Source: Clostridia bacterium
Lineage (GTDB): Bacteria > Bacillota > Clostridia > Oscillospirales > Acutalibacteraceae
Assembly: GCA_017626295.1 (NCBI GenBank)
Contig: JAGAJB010000005.1
Coordinates: 1 to 64,000 of the forward strand
Length of the DNA: 64,000 nucleotides
Direction of reading: 5' to 3'
Shown: one piece after another, positions 53,881-62,451 of the stretch
Layout: every line of letters starts with the position of its first letter
How positions within the stretch are numbered: position 1 is the first letter of the stretch
Notes under the pieces: model-generated
Seen by the model: only the letters and a program-made list of their open reading frames with translations
Databases searched by the model: none
Told to the model about the DNA's origin: nothing
Translations under genes and position numbers: made by a program

Positions 53881-55692
53881 ATGAAAGATATAAGTTATAA
53901 AAACGTAAAAATAACAGACGGCTTCTGGAAAATAAAACAGGATATGATAAACGGCGTTACTCTTAAATCCGTGTATGACAGGTTTGAGGAAACCCACCGT
54001 TTTTCTGCTCTTGACTGCACCTGGAAAGAGGGTGACCCAAATGCACCACACGTGTTCTGGGATTCGGATATTGCAAAATGGCTTGAGGGTCTCGCATACA
54101 GCCTTAGTTTTTATAAAAATGATGAGTTGGAAAAAATCGCCGACGAATCTATTGAAAAGATTATAAAAAACAGGGATGAAAACGGTTACTTCAACAGTCA
54201 TTTTTTAGTTATGGGTGAGCGTTTTACAGACCGCAGCGAACACGAACTTTACTGTGCGGGTCACCTTATGGAAGCGGCTGTTGCGTACTACAACGCCACA
54301 GGTAAAAGAACACTTCTTGACGCAATGTGCAAGTATGCCGATTACATTGAAAAAGTTTTCGTTAAAGATAAGTCTGCCTCTTTCGTAACACCGGGACATC
54401 CCGAAATTGAACTTGCCCTTGTAAAACTTTATGAGGTAACGGGGGAGAAACGCTATCTTGAACTTTCAAAGTTCTTTATTGATAACCACGGCGCAAACGA
54501 TATTGACAAAAACTTATATCGCGGTTGTAACGGTGATTATAATCAAGATGACCGACCTTTAAGAGAACGTGAAACTGCCGACGGACACTGCGTAAGAGCA
54601 CTGTATCTTTTCTGCGGTATGGCGGATATTGCGTATCTTTATAATGATAAGGAACTTTTTGAAGCCGCCGAGCGTTTATTTATGAATATCGTAAATAAAC
54701 GTATGTATATTACGGGTGCTACGGGTAGCACTTGCCACGGTGAAGCCTTTACGGTGGATTACGATTTACCCAACAGAGATGCTTATGCTGAAACTTGCGC
54801 CTCCATTGCTCTGGCATTTTTTGCAAAGCGTATGCCTAAACTGAATATTGATTCAAAATATGCCGATGCAGTTGAAAAAGTTATGTATAACGGTATTCTT
54901 TCGGGTATTTCTATGGACGGCAAAGGCTTTTTCTATGAAAATCCTCTGGAAATTGACCCCGATTTCAATGACGTGAATATCTGTACCGATGGCGGAAAGC
55001 GTTTCCCTATAACACAGCGTAAAGAGGTTTTTGACTGCTCCTGCTGTCCTCCCAATGTTATACGCTTTATCGCTTCAATAGGTGATTATATTTATTCATA
55101 TACCGACGATACTTTGTTTGTTCATCAGTACATAGCGTCACAAACGGAAAACGAGGGTATGAAAATTACACAAATTACCGATTACCCCACAACAAACGAA
55201 ATAAAATTCGTAATTGAAAATAATTCTAAAAAATACATTGCACTGAGAATTCCCGCTTGGTGCAAGAAGTTTGAAGTAAATAAACCCTATACCCTTAAAA
55301 ATGGCTATGCTTATATTGAAACTGCAGTTAATGATGAAATAAATCTTTCTTTAGATATGCCTGTTACGTTCGTTTCGGCAAATAAAAGGGTGCATTCCGC
55401 AGCAGGTCGCGTAGCGGTTATGCGCGGTCCTGTTGTATACTGCCTTGAGGGTGTTGATAACGGTAAAGACCTTAAATCCGTAAGAGTTGATATTAAAGGA
55501 GAAACTGAAATTTCCAATAAGGAATTTTTAGTTCCCAATATCACTGCAAAAGGTTATAAAGAACCCGAAAATGACGCTCTTTACTTTGATGCAACAGAAG
55601 AGTATATTGAAACAGACCTTAAATTTATCCCGTATTACGCATACGCCAACCGTGGCGAAACGGAAATGCTTGTGTGGGTTTTGAAAAAATAA
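53881..55692 (+). CDS. Beta-L-arabinofuranosidase, GH127
   Basis: A 603-residue GH127 enzyme like Bifidobacterium HypBA1. By alignment to that enzyme E288 (CHGEAF) is the acid/base; E304, C306 (AETCAS), C388 and C389 (DCSCCPPN) form the zinc site, with C388 the likely nucleophile. The alpha/alpha barrel occupies most of the chain and a beta domain the end. Substrates would be beta-linked L-arabinofuranosides from plant glycoproteins or pectin. No signal peptide. Confidence 0.93.
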   Translation: MKDISYKNVKITDGFWKIKQDMINGVTLKSVYDRFEETHRFSALDCTWKEGDPNAPHVFWDSDIAKWLEGLAYSLSFYKNDELEKIADESIEKIIKNRDENGYFNSHFLVMGERFTDRSEHELYCAGHLMEAAVAYYNATGKRTLLDAMCKYADYIEKVFVKDKSASFVTPGHPEIELALVKLYEVTGEKRYLELSKFFIDNHGANDIDKNLYRGCNGDYNQDDRPLRERETADGHCVRALYLFCGMADIAYLYNDKELFEAAERLFMNIVNKRMYITGATGSTCHGEAFTVDYDLPNRDAYAETCASIALAFFAKRMPKLNIDSKYADAVEKVMYNGILSGISMDGKGFFYENPLEIDPDFNDVNICTDGGKRFPITQRKEVFDCSCCPPNVIRFIASIGDYIYSYTDDTLFVHQYIASQTENEGMKITQITDYPTTNEIKFVIENNSKKYIALRIPAWCKKFEVNKPYTLKNGYAYIETAVNDEINLSLDMPVTFVSANKRVHSAAGRVAVMRGPVVYCLEGVDNGKDLKSVRVDIKGETEISNKEFLVPNITAKGYKEPENDALYFDATEEYIETDLKFIPYYAYANRGETEMLVWVLKK

Positions 55693-55736
55693 AAAAACAG
55701 TTGCCAAGTTCAGTAATGTACCTGGCAACTGTTTTT
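55693..55736. terminator. Bidirectional hairpin terminator
   Basis: AAAAACAGTTGCCA with its complement around a 16-base loop; ends GH127 and the anti-sigma gene. Confidence 0.85.
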
Positions 55737-55741
55737 ATATG

Positions 55742-56518
55742 TTATTGTATTGTTGCGATTTCTTTATCGTAGTTTACTGTGACTTTGTGCTTAAATCCCA
55801 GTGCTTTGAGTGCGCCTTGAGTAGTGTAGTTATCAAGTACGAATTCCCCGTCGTATATGGTAAACATAGGAATATTACCGGGAAGTTCTTCTTCGTTTTC
55901 AAGTGCAACAAGAAGATTCACATCACTTCCGTCTGCTTTCAAAGTGCATTTTTCTGCATCTAAATTATATTTTGCTCCGTTTAAAGTGATTACAGCCGTA
56001 GTTTCTGTTTGCCATTGTGTTGTAGCACCAAGTTCCTCAAGAATTGCGGTAAAGGGAAGTAAAGTGTAATTTTTTGTTTTATCAAAATTAACATAATATT
56101 CGGGAGCAATATCTTTTCCGTTTACTAAAAGAACTTGCTTGTGGTAATAGTTAGTTTCAATTGTGGGTACGGAATATGCCACATAGTTTCCGGTTTCATT
56201 TGCACTCTCTTTTTGCGAATTTAATATTTCCACTAAATCAGAAGAGGGTTGGGAAACATCAACAGAGGCAGTTTCGGGGGCGTAGTTGTTTGAAAGGCTG
56301 ACATTGGTTGTATCGTGGGGGATATTTTGAAGACCGATTCCCGCGCTTACACTCAAAACAATAATCGCAGCGCACAATACTGCTGTTGAAACTGTTAATT
56401 TTCTCGATTTAACTGTACTGTTTACGGAATGTGACTGTATTTTTGCATTAAGTCGGGTTTCTAAATAAGGGTCGGGTTTTATTTGGTTTAAACTGTTTTT
56501 TAAATCTTTTTTATTCAT
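55742..56518 (-). CDS. Membrane anti-sigma factor-like protein with stalk (copper amine oxidase N-terminal) domain
   Basis: A 258-residue protein: short cytoplasmic part (about 1-40), one membrane segment (about 43-62), a Ser/Asn-rich linker, and an extracytoplasmic Cu_amine_oxidN1-type domain (about 125-258, with VLLVNGKDI, LLPFTAILEELGA and TAVITLNGAKYNL). The short cytoplasmic piece would hold the sigma factor, the outer domain would sense. Its ATG overlaps the sigma gene end by eight bases. Anti-sigma role is inferred from gene order. Confidence 0.8.
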   Translation of the reverse strand: MNKKDLKNSLNQIKPDPYLETRLNAKIQSHSVNSTVKSRKLTVSTAVLCAAIIVLSVSAGIGLQNIPHDTTNVSLSNNYAPETASVDVSQPSSDLVEILNSQKESANETGNYVAYSVPTIETNYYHKQVLLVNGKDIAPEYYVNFDKTKNYTLLPFTAILEELGATTQWQTETTAVITLNGAKYNLDAEKCTLKADGSDVNLLVALENEEELPGNIPMFTIYDGEFVLDNYTTQGALKALGFKHKVTVNYDKEIATIQ

Positions 56519-56993
56519 TGTTGTAATCCTCCAATTGTATTTTTAATAATTCTCTGCTTCGTTTTAATCGCATCTTAACTGCCGATTTACTTATTTTCAG
56601 TATTTTTGCAATTTCAGTTACAGAGTAATCATTGTAATAATAAAGAATTACGGCGGATTTGTATTTTTCGGGGAGAGCAATAACCTGCTTGATAATATCA
56701 ATATGTAAATCTTTGCTATCGTCGTCTGCCTGGATTTGTATATCATCAATATCCGTGTTTTTTCGGTTGGGTGATTTTAAAAGATTTATACATTTATTCT
56801 GTGTTGTTCTTATGAGCCACGCTTTTTCGTGTTCGTCGTTATTAAACTTTGGAGTGTTGTGTAAAAGAGTAACAAAAACATCCTGTAAAATATCTTCCGT
56901 ATCATCCTGATTTCCAAGATATACAAATGCGATTCTGTATAACATTTCGCCGTATTTGTTGTATATTGTTTTGAAGTCCGTATTTTTATCCAT
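56511..56993 (-). CDS. ECF-type RNA polymerase sigma factor
   Basis: A 160-residue extracytoplasmic-function sigma factor. Region 2 spans about 10-75 (LYRIAFVYLGNQDDTEDILQ-like) and region 4 about 100-155 (LPEKYKSAVILYYYNDYS, then a helix-turn-helix). It directs RNA polymerase to its own regulon. Coupled to the membrane anti-sigma gene just downstream. The gene begins after AGGAGAG. Target promoters are not identified. Confidence 0.92.
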   Translation of the reverse strand: MDKNTDFKTIYNKYGEMLYRIAFVYLGNQDDTEDILQDVFVTLLHNTPKFNNDEHEKAWLIRTTQNKCINLLKSPNRKNTDIDDIQIQADDDSKDLHIDIIKQVIALPEKYKSAVILYYYNDYSVTEIAKILKISKSAVKMRLKRSRELLKIQLEDYNNE

Positions 56994-57051
56994 AAACGCT
57001 CTCCTTTCACTAATAAAACAATCGGGCGAAACATTCGGTCACAAATATTAT

Positions 57052-57091
57052 AACAAAACCTCTGGCTTTTTTATAGTCAGAGGTTTTTGTT
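57052..57091. terminator. Terminator overlapping the Rieske-FAD stop codon
   Basis: AACAAAACCTCTG and CAGAGGTTTTTGTT around a T-rich loop; effective on the minus strand after the oxidoreductase. Confidence 0.75.
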
Positions 57092-58382
57092 ATATATCCC
57101 CATTGGCAGGGTTATCTAAAAGTTTGCCGTTTTCCGTAAACCGTGAGCCGTGGCAAGGGCAGTCCCAACTGTGTTCTTCTTTGTTCCATTTAAGAGCGCA
57201 ACCTAAATGGGGGCATCTCTTTGCGGTGGGAGTTAAAAGATTTACTACCGATTCAAAACCGTTTACCAAAAGTTGGGGTTTTAAAATGCTTCTTTGGGGA
57301 TTGAATGCGAAAGCATATGGATTCTCTTTGTCGGTTATAATATCGCTTAAAATCATAGCGCTAACCATTGAGCCTGTCATTCCCCATTTGTTAAAACCGC
57401 TTGCAACATATAAATTTTGAGCGTTATTAAAATATTCGCCTATATAGGGTATACTGTCAAGGCTCATACAGTCCTGCGTCGCCCAGAAAGCCACTTCTTT
57501 CGCCTGTGGGTAGTTGATGCGTCTGAATTCTCTCAGTTCAGCCCAATTACCGCCTTTTTTACCTGTTCGGTGACTGCCGCCACCTAAAATCAGCAAATTT
57601 TCGTGATTTCTGAATGAAAGACCTTTATCGCTTTCATCAACATACATACCCTTAACATCAGGGACATTTTCCAAAGCGATAACGTAAGAACGGTGTTGAT
57701 AAAGTTTTATAAAATATCCGCCGTGGTTATTTATAAAGGGGAAGTGGGTGGCAATAACAGCCTTTTCAAATGTGATTTTACAGTTGTCGGTAACCGCTTC
57801 GTTTTCTGATATTTTTCTTACAAAGGTGTTCTCATAAACTTCAAGATTCTCCGCTATTTTCGATATGAATTTCAGCGGATGAAACTGTGCCTGGTTTTTT
57901 ACACGCACCGCACCGACTGTTGACAACGGTAACGGCAAATGTTCAATAAAATCTGCGTCACAACCGATTTTTTCTAAAGTTTTAAGTTCGCTTTCCAATA
58001 CTTTTCGGTCGTTTAAAGAGTAAACATAATTATCCTTTTTCCCGTAATCGCAGTGGATTTTTGCAGATAATTTCTCGTATTCTTTTAAGGCTGAAAGGTT
58101 GGCTTCGTAATATGCCTTTGTCACGTCATAACCGTAACTTTTAAAAATTTTATCGTAGCATAAACCGTGTTGTAAGGTTATTTTAGCGGTAGTGTTTGCA
58201 GTAGTTTTGTTGCAGATTCTGTCTTTTTCAACAATAATACATTCTGCACCTTTTTCGGTTAAAAAGTGTGCGGTAAGTAACCCCGCTATACCGCCTCCGA
58301 TAATGAGTACGTCGGTTTTTATATCCTTTTCGAGTTTCGCGAATTGAGGCAATTCCGCAGTTTTCTTCCATATTGATTCCAT
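57090..58382 (-). CDS. FAD-dependent oxidoreductase with C-terminal Rieske domain
   Basis: A 430-residue protein. The N-terminal DAO-type FAD domain has IIGGGIAGLLTAHFL (about 27-41) and closes with LYVASGFNKWGMTGS. The C-terminal Rieske [2Fe-2S] domain (about 385-430) has CPHLGC and CPCHGSRF, the full CxH...CxxH ligand set. Such fusions occur in Firmicutes as putative stress or amino-acid oxidases; the substrate is unknown. It starts one base after the short acidic gene. Confidence 0.88.
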   Translation of the reverse strand: MESIWKKTAELPQFAKLEKDIKTDVLIIGGGIAGLLTAHFLTEKGAECIIVEKDRICNKTTANTTAKITLQHGLCYDKIFKSYGYDVTKAYYEANLSALKEYEKLSAKIHCDYGKKDNYVYSLNDRKVLESELKTLEKIGCDADFIEHLPLPLSTVGAVRVKNQAQFHPLKFISKIAENLEVYENTFVRKISENEAVTDNCKITFEKAVIATHFPFINNHGGYFIKLYQHRSYVIALENVPDVKGMYVDESDKGLSFRNHENLLILGGGSHRTGKKGGNWAELREFRRINYPQAKEVAFWATQDCMSLDSIPYIGEYFNNAQNLYVASGFNKWGMTGSMVSAMILSDIITDKENPYAFAFNPQRSILKPQLLVNGFESVVNLLTPTAKRCPHLGCALKWNKEEHSWDCPCHGSRFTENGKLLDNPANGDI

Positions 58383-58383
58383 A

Positions 58384-58515
58384 TTATAAATCCTGCATAT
58401 CCGCCGCAGTTAAATCGAAATCGTTTTCAATGTTATCACGGGCAAGGTCTGTGTCTATTTCGGGGTAAACTTCCGATATAGGTTTTTCCTGAGTGTGTTT
58501 CCTTTCTTCTGACAT
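58384..58515 (-). CDS. Small acidic protein of unknown function
   Basis: A 43-residue hydrophilic protein, rich in Glu and Asp (VYPEIDTDLARDNIENDFD), without membrane segment. ATG 58515 is chosen because GAGGTG lies just upstream. It is coupled to the Rieske oxidoreductase (one-base gap), so it may be a partner or regulator of it. I recognise no family. Confidence 0.55.
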   Translation of the reverse strand: MSEERKHTQEKPISEVYPEIDTDLARDNIENDFDLTAADMQDL

Positions 58516-58559
58516 TTCTTTCACCTCAGAAATATTCTTGCCGTTAAAATCAAAAATAT

Positions 58560-58607
58560 AAAAAATGTTCCTCATAAAAAATGCTTTGATTTTTTACAAG
58601 GAACTTT
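58560..58607 (-). terminator. Terminator after hppA
   Basis: On the minus strand AAAGTTCCT pairs with AGGAAC; inner A/T pairs extend it and six T residues follow. Confidence 0.65.
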
Positions 58608-58613
58608 AATTTA

Positions 58614-60692
58614 TTAAAGAATACTGAAGTTAATAACAAGGGCAGCAAAAACAATTGAAACCATTGAAAGAAGTTTTATAAGAATGTTTATTGAGGGGCC
58701 GGAAGTATCTTTGAAGGGGTCGCCTACAGTGTCGCCTACAACAGCGGCTTTGTGGCAGGAAGAACCTTTACCGCCGTGTGTTCCGCTTTCAATATATTTC
58801 TTTGCGTTATCCCAGGCACCGCCGGAGTTTGACATAAATACTGCCATAAGGAAGCCTGTTGCGGTAGCACCTGCAAGCATACCTACAACACCTGTGCAAC
58901 CTAAAACTATTCCCACTGCAACAGGAACAACTATTGCAACAACTGTGGGTAAAACCATTTCTTTAAGGCTCGCTTTTGTGCAAAGGTCAACGCATTTAGC
59001 GTAGTCGGGGTCAGCCTTGCCGTCCATAAGACCTGTTATTTCGCGGAACTGACGGCGTACTTCTTTAACAACGCTCTGTGCCGCTTTGCCTACGGATTCC
59101 ATTGTAAGTGCCGCAAACACAAAGGGAAGGCAAGCGCCTATAAATAAACCGATAAGAACTGTGGGATTCATAAGGCTTAAATCAGCAATTTTCTCTGCAC
59201 CGCCGGGAATGGATTTTACTTTATCGATATATGAAGCCATAAGAGCGAGTGCTGTAAGTGCCGCTGAACCGATAGCAAAACCTTTGCCTGTTGCAGCAGT
59301 AGTATTGCCTAAAGAGTCGAGAGCATCAGTTCTCTGTCTTACTTCTTTTTCGAGGCCTGTCATTTCTGCAATACCGCCCGCATTATCGGCAACAGGGCCG
59401 TAAGCGTCTGTTGCAAGGGTGATACCGAGAGTTGAAAGCATTCCCACGGCTGCAAGGGATATACCGTAAAGTCCCATAGCACCGCCACCGGAAACAAAAT
59501 AGGAAACAAGAACGCAAACAGAAACAATGACTATCGGTAAAGCCGTTGAAAGCATACCGAGAGAAAGACCGCTGATTATAATGGTAGCAGAGCCTGTTTC
59601 GGAAGAGTCTGAAAGTTTGCGTGTGGGTTTATAAGTATCGGAAGTAAAGTATTCCGTTGCCTGACCGATGAAAACACCTGCAAAAAGACCTGCAAGAATT
59701 GCAAAGTACATAGTCCAGTTTTCTTTACCGAGGATAAAGTAAACAAGGGGAAGAGCAATAACTGCAATAAGAATAGCGGAGAAATTTGTACCTTTGCTTA
59801 AAGCCTTTAATAAATCTTTCTGGCTTGCGCCTTCTTTTGTGCGAACTAAGAAAGTACCGATTATTGAGCAAACAATACCTAAAGAAGCGAGAATAAGGGG
59901 TAAAGCCATAGCCTTCATACTACCGCCGAAAGCCGCAACACCTAAAGCGGAGGCTGAAAGAATAGAGCCAACGTAAGACTCGTAAAGGTCAGCGCCCATA
60001 CCTGCTACGTCGCCTACATTATCACCAACATTGTCGGCAATAACCGCAGGGTTTCTGGGGTCGTCTTCGGGTATACCTGCTTCAACTTTACCAACAAGGT
60101 CAGCACCTACATCAGCGGCTTTTGTGAATATACCGCCACCTACACGGGCAAAGAGTGCCATTGAGGAAGCACCCATACCGAATGTGAGCATAGCGCTTGT
60201 TATATCCGTAGGGGAAAGATTAAACACATATTTCAAAAGGAAAAACCAAATTGAAATATCGAGAAGTCCTAAACCGACAACGGTGAAGCCCATAACAGAG
60301 CCTGCGGAGAAAGCAACACGCAAACCGCGGTTAAGACCTTCACGGCAAGCGTTAGCAGTACGGGCATTTGAAGCGGTGGCAATTTTCATACCGACAAAAC
60401 CCGAAAGTGCCGAGAAAAAACCGCCTGTAATAAATGCAAAGGGGACATATGGAGTAAGAAGACCTAAAATAGCCATAACACTCAAAATTACGAAAAGTAC
60501 CGAGAAGAAAATCGCAACAATAATGTACTGGCGTTTAAGGAATGCATTTGCACCCATACGAATAGATTTTGAGATTTTCTTCATTTTGTCTGTGCCCTCG
60601 GAAAATTTCAAAACTTTTTTCGCGGTGAATATTGCAAATAAAAGGGCAATAACAGAGCCGATGAAAGTAAACAAGATTAAATAATTATCCAT
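58614..60692 (-). CDS. hppA: Membrane-bound pyrophosphatase (H+ or Na+ pumping)
   Basis: A 692-residue ion-pumping pyrophosphatase with about 16 membrane segments. The substrate-binding motif GADLVGKVEAGIPEDDP followed by DNVGDNVGDVAGM is intact. The K+-dependence site reads NTTAATGKG, with Ala where K+-independent enzymes have Lys, so a K+-dependent enzyme is expected; such enzymes in gut anaerobes often pump Na+. It couples PPi hydrolysis to an ion gradient, possibly used by the sodium symporters in this window. A strong promoter precedes it. Confidence 0.95.
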   Translation of the reverse strand: MDNYLILFTFIGSVIALLFAIFTAKKVLKFSEGTDKMKKISKSIRMGANAFLKRQYIIVAIFFSVLFVILSVMAILGLLTPYVPFAFITGGFFSALSGFVGMKIATASNARTANACREGLNRGLRVAFSAGSVMGFTVVGLGLLDISIWFFLLKYVFNLSPTDITSAMLTFGMGASSMALFARVGGGIFTKAADVGADLVGKVEAGIPEDDPRNPAVIADNVGDNVGDVAGMGADLYESYVGSILSASALGVAAFGGSMKAMALPLILASLGIVCSIIGTFLVRTKEGASQKDLLKALSKGTNFSAILIAVIALPLVYFILGKENWTMYFAILAGLFAGVFIGQATEYFTSDTYKPTRKLSDSSETGSATIIISGLSLGMLSTALPIVIVSVCVLVSYFVSGGGAMGLYGISLAAVGMLSTLGITLATDAYGPVADNAGGIAEMTGLEKEVRQRTDALDSLGNTTAATGKGFAIGSAALTALALMASYIDKVKSIPGGAEKIADLSLMNPTVLIGLFIGACLPFVFAALTMESVGKAAQSVVKEVRRQFREITGLMDGKADPDYAKCVDLCTKASLKEMVLPTVVAIVVPVAVGIVLGCTGVVGMLAGATATGFLMAVFMSNSGGAWDNAKKYIESGTHGGKGSSCHKAAVVGDTVGDPFKDTSGPSINILIKLLSMVSIVFAALVINFSIL

Positions 60693-60757
60693 AATAACTC
60701 CTTCCGTAGATAATAAAATACTATAATAAATTTAGTTTACATTATATTGGAATAAAA

Positions 60758-60786
60758 ATTATATGACCTATGTTTTATGTTGTCAA
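60758..60786 (-). promoter_or_regulatory. Promoter of hppA
   Basis: Minus strand: TTGACA (60781-60786), 17-base spacer, TATAAT (60758-60763); consensus on both hexamers, about 65 bases before the start. Confidence 0.85.
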
Positions 60787-60865
60787 GAGAATTGATAACT
60801 AATTTTCGTATGGTTGGTTTTTGACAATTTTATATAATTTGTGTAAATTTCTGCGAAAAATAAGG

Positions 60866-60902
60866 AAAACGCCTTTTAAACTTAAAGTCAAAGGCGTTTT
60901 TT
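60866..60902. terminator. Bidirectional hairpin terminator
   Basis: AAAACGCCTTT with its complement around a 13-base loop, downstream of the ADP-ribosylglycohydrolase gene. Confidence 0.75.
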
Positions 60903-60913
60903 GATGATTTTAA

Positions 60914-62275
60914 TTAAATTTTTATATGTTTTATTGTTTTATCTATAAGGTCTGAAATTTTAACAGTACCCACACCGAATATTGAAGTATGAAGCGTATC
61001 TTCGAGGGGTTTAGTCCACACTTCATCAATGTTTTTAATACCGTTTCTCATACCTAAAACAGAGCCCACAGTAGCACCGTTGCAGTCTGTATCGAAAGCA
61101 GGCTGAACAGCCATACAAATTGACTTACCGAAATCACCTTCGCCGTAAAGCAAAGCGGCGGCAACTATCATAGCATTCGGAATTGTATGGCACCATCCGT
61201 AACCTGTGTGTTCATCAAAAAGACTGTGGATTTTTTTGCAACAATCGTCGTATGAAACTCCGTTTTTGTAATCGGCAATTACATTTGTTATTGCTTCGTA
61301 AAGTCTTGATGTGTAGGGGATTTCAGAAAGACCCCCAAGAATAATATCTTCAATATTATCGGTAACTGCGGCGCAAGCGAGCATAGCGGAAACCCACATT
61401 TCGCCGTAAATACCGTTTTTAACGTGTGAAATACTTGCATCGCGGAAAGCCATTTCAGCTGCAAGTTCGGGGTTGCCGGGGTTAATATAACCGAAGTAAT
61501 CGCCGCGAATCTGTGCGCCTATCCACTCTCTGTAAGGGTTTTTGTACATAGCGGAGTACGGTGGCTCAAAGCCGTTTATAAAATTATAAAAAGCCACTCT
61601 TTCAGCGGTAAAATAGGCATCTTTACTTTGATATTTCGTCCAGGATTTTGCAACGTCCGAGGGTTTAAAATCTCTGCCGTAGTTCTCAATTATAAGCTGA
61701 GCCATTACAACATAGTTTGTGTCGTCGTCAACAGGCATACCGTGTACTGTATCTGCGTAGCATTTATTACGAAGTCCGAATTTATAGGTTTCACACATTT
61801 CTTCGGTAATATCAGTACTGAGAATGTATCTTTTCAAAGGGTAATTACCGCTGTTTTTCAGTAACGGAAGAAATTCTTCGGTTCTTATACCCTCCACAGG
61901 TTTACCTAAAAGACAACCGCAAATTCTGCCCGTCCAGGCACCTGCGATTTTATCCTTTAATAATTCTTCATTAAAAGGCTTTTTATTGAAATTATGCTCT
62001 TTTCTTAAGGTTTTAATTTCTTCTAACTCAGAAGGTTCACTATACATATAATCGGCTGTTTCTTCAGAGTTTGAAACTGCTTCAAAAATAACATCACTTA
62101 ATTTATTTTTTACTTCGCTTCGGGGAAGATTTATAACCGCATCAAAAACATCTTTGTATTTTTCAACGTCAAGACCTTCGTCGATGCATTGCTGATACTC
62201 AACTACAAGGTCATTGCAGTAAAAATCCCATTCGCCTAAGTCTGAAAATTTCTGTTTAATACTTTTTTTATACAT
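60914..62275 (-). CDS. ADP-ribosylglycohydrolase family protein
   Basis: A 453-residue protein with an ADP-ribosylglycohydrolase (DraG-like) fold from about residue 108. The opening KIAGAWTGRICGCLLGKPVEG, the metal ligands in MPVDDDTNY and the C-terminal FDTDCNGATVGS are in place. About 105 N-terminal residues precede the fold. Family members remove ADP-ribose from proteins or act on small ADP-ribosyl compounds; which applies is unknown. ATG 62275 follows AGGTG; the TTG six codons upstream has no clear site. Confidence 0.88.
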   Translation of the reverse strand: MYKKSIKQKFSDLGEWDFYCNDLVVEYQQCIDEGLDVEKYKDVFDAVINLPRSEVKNKLSDVIFEAVSNSEETADYMYSEPSELEEIKTLRKEHNFNKKPFNEELLKDKIAGAWTGRICGCLLGKPVEGIRTEEFLPLLKNSGNYPLKRYILSTDITEEMCETYKFGLRNKCYADTVHGMPVDDDTNYVVMAQLIIENYGRDFKPSDVAKSWTKYQSKDAYFTAERVAFYNFINGFEPPYSAMYKNPYREWIGAQIRGDYFGYINPGNPELAAEMAFRDASISHVKNGIYGEMWVSAMLACAAVTDNIEDIILGGLSEIPYTSRLYEAITNVIADYKNGVSYDDCCKKIHSLFDEHTGYGWCHTIPNAMIVAAALLYGEGDFGKSICMAVQPAFDTDCNGATVGSVLGMRNGIKNIDEVWTKPLEDTLHTSIFGVGTVKISDLIDKTIKHIKI

Positions 62276-62387
62276 ATCGGACACCTGTTTCAAAAAATGT
62301 TGTATTTGAAATATTTAAGTTAATAAACTCATTTTAGCAGTAGCGAGAACAGATTTCAACAGGTTTTTGTTACTGATTTTTTATTTG

Positions 62388-62416
62388 TTGACTTAATAGA
62401 AATATCGTGGTATTTT
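62388..62416 (+). promoter_or_regulatory. Promoter of the last gene
   Basis: TTGACT (62388-62393), 17-base spacer, TATTTT (62411-62416), about 36 bases before the start. Confidence 0.6.
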
Positions 62417-62451
62417 TAGTTTGTAATATAATTTGTAATGGGGGTAAATTT

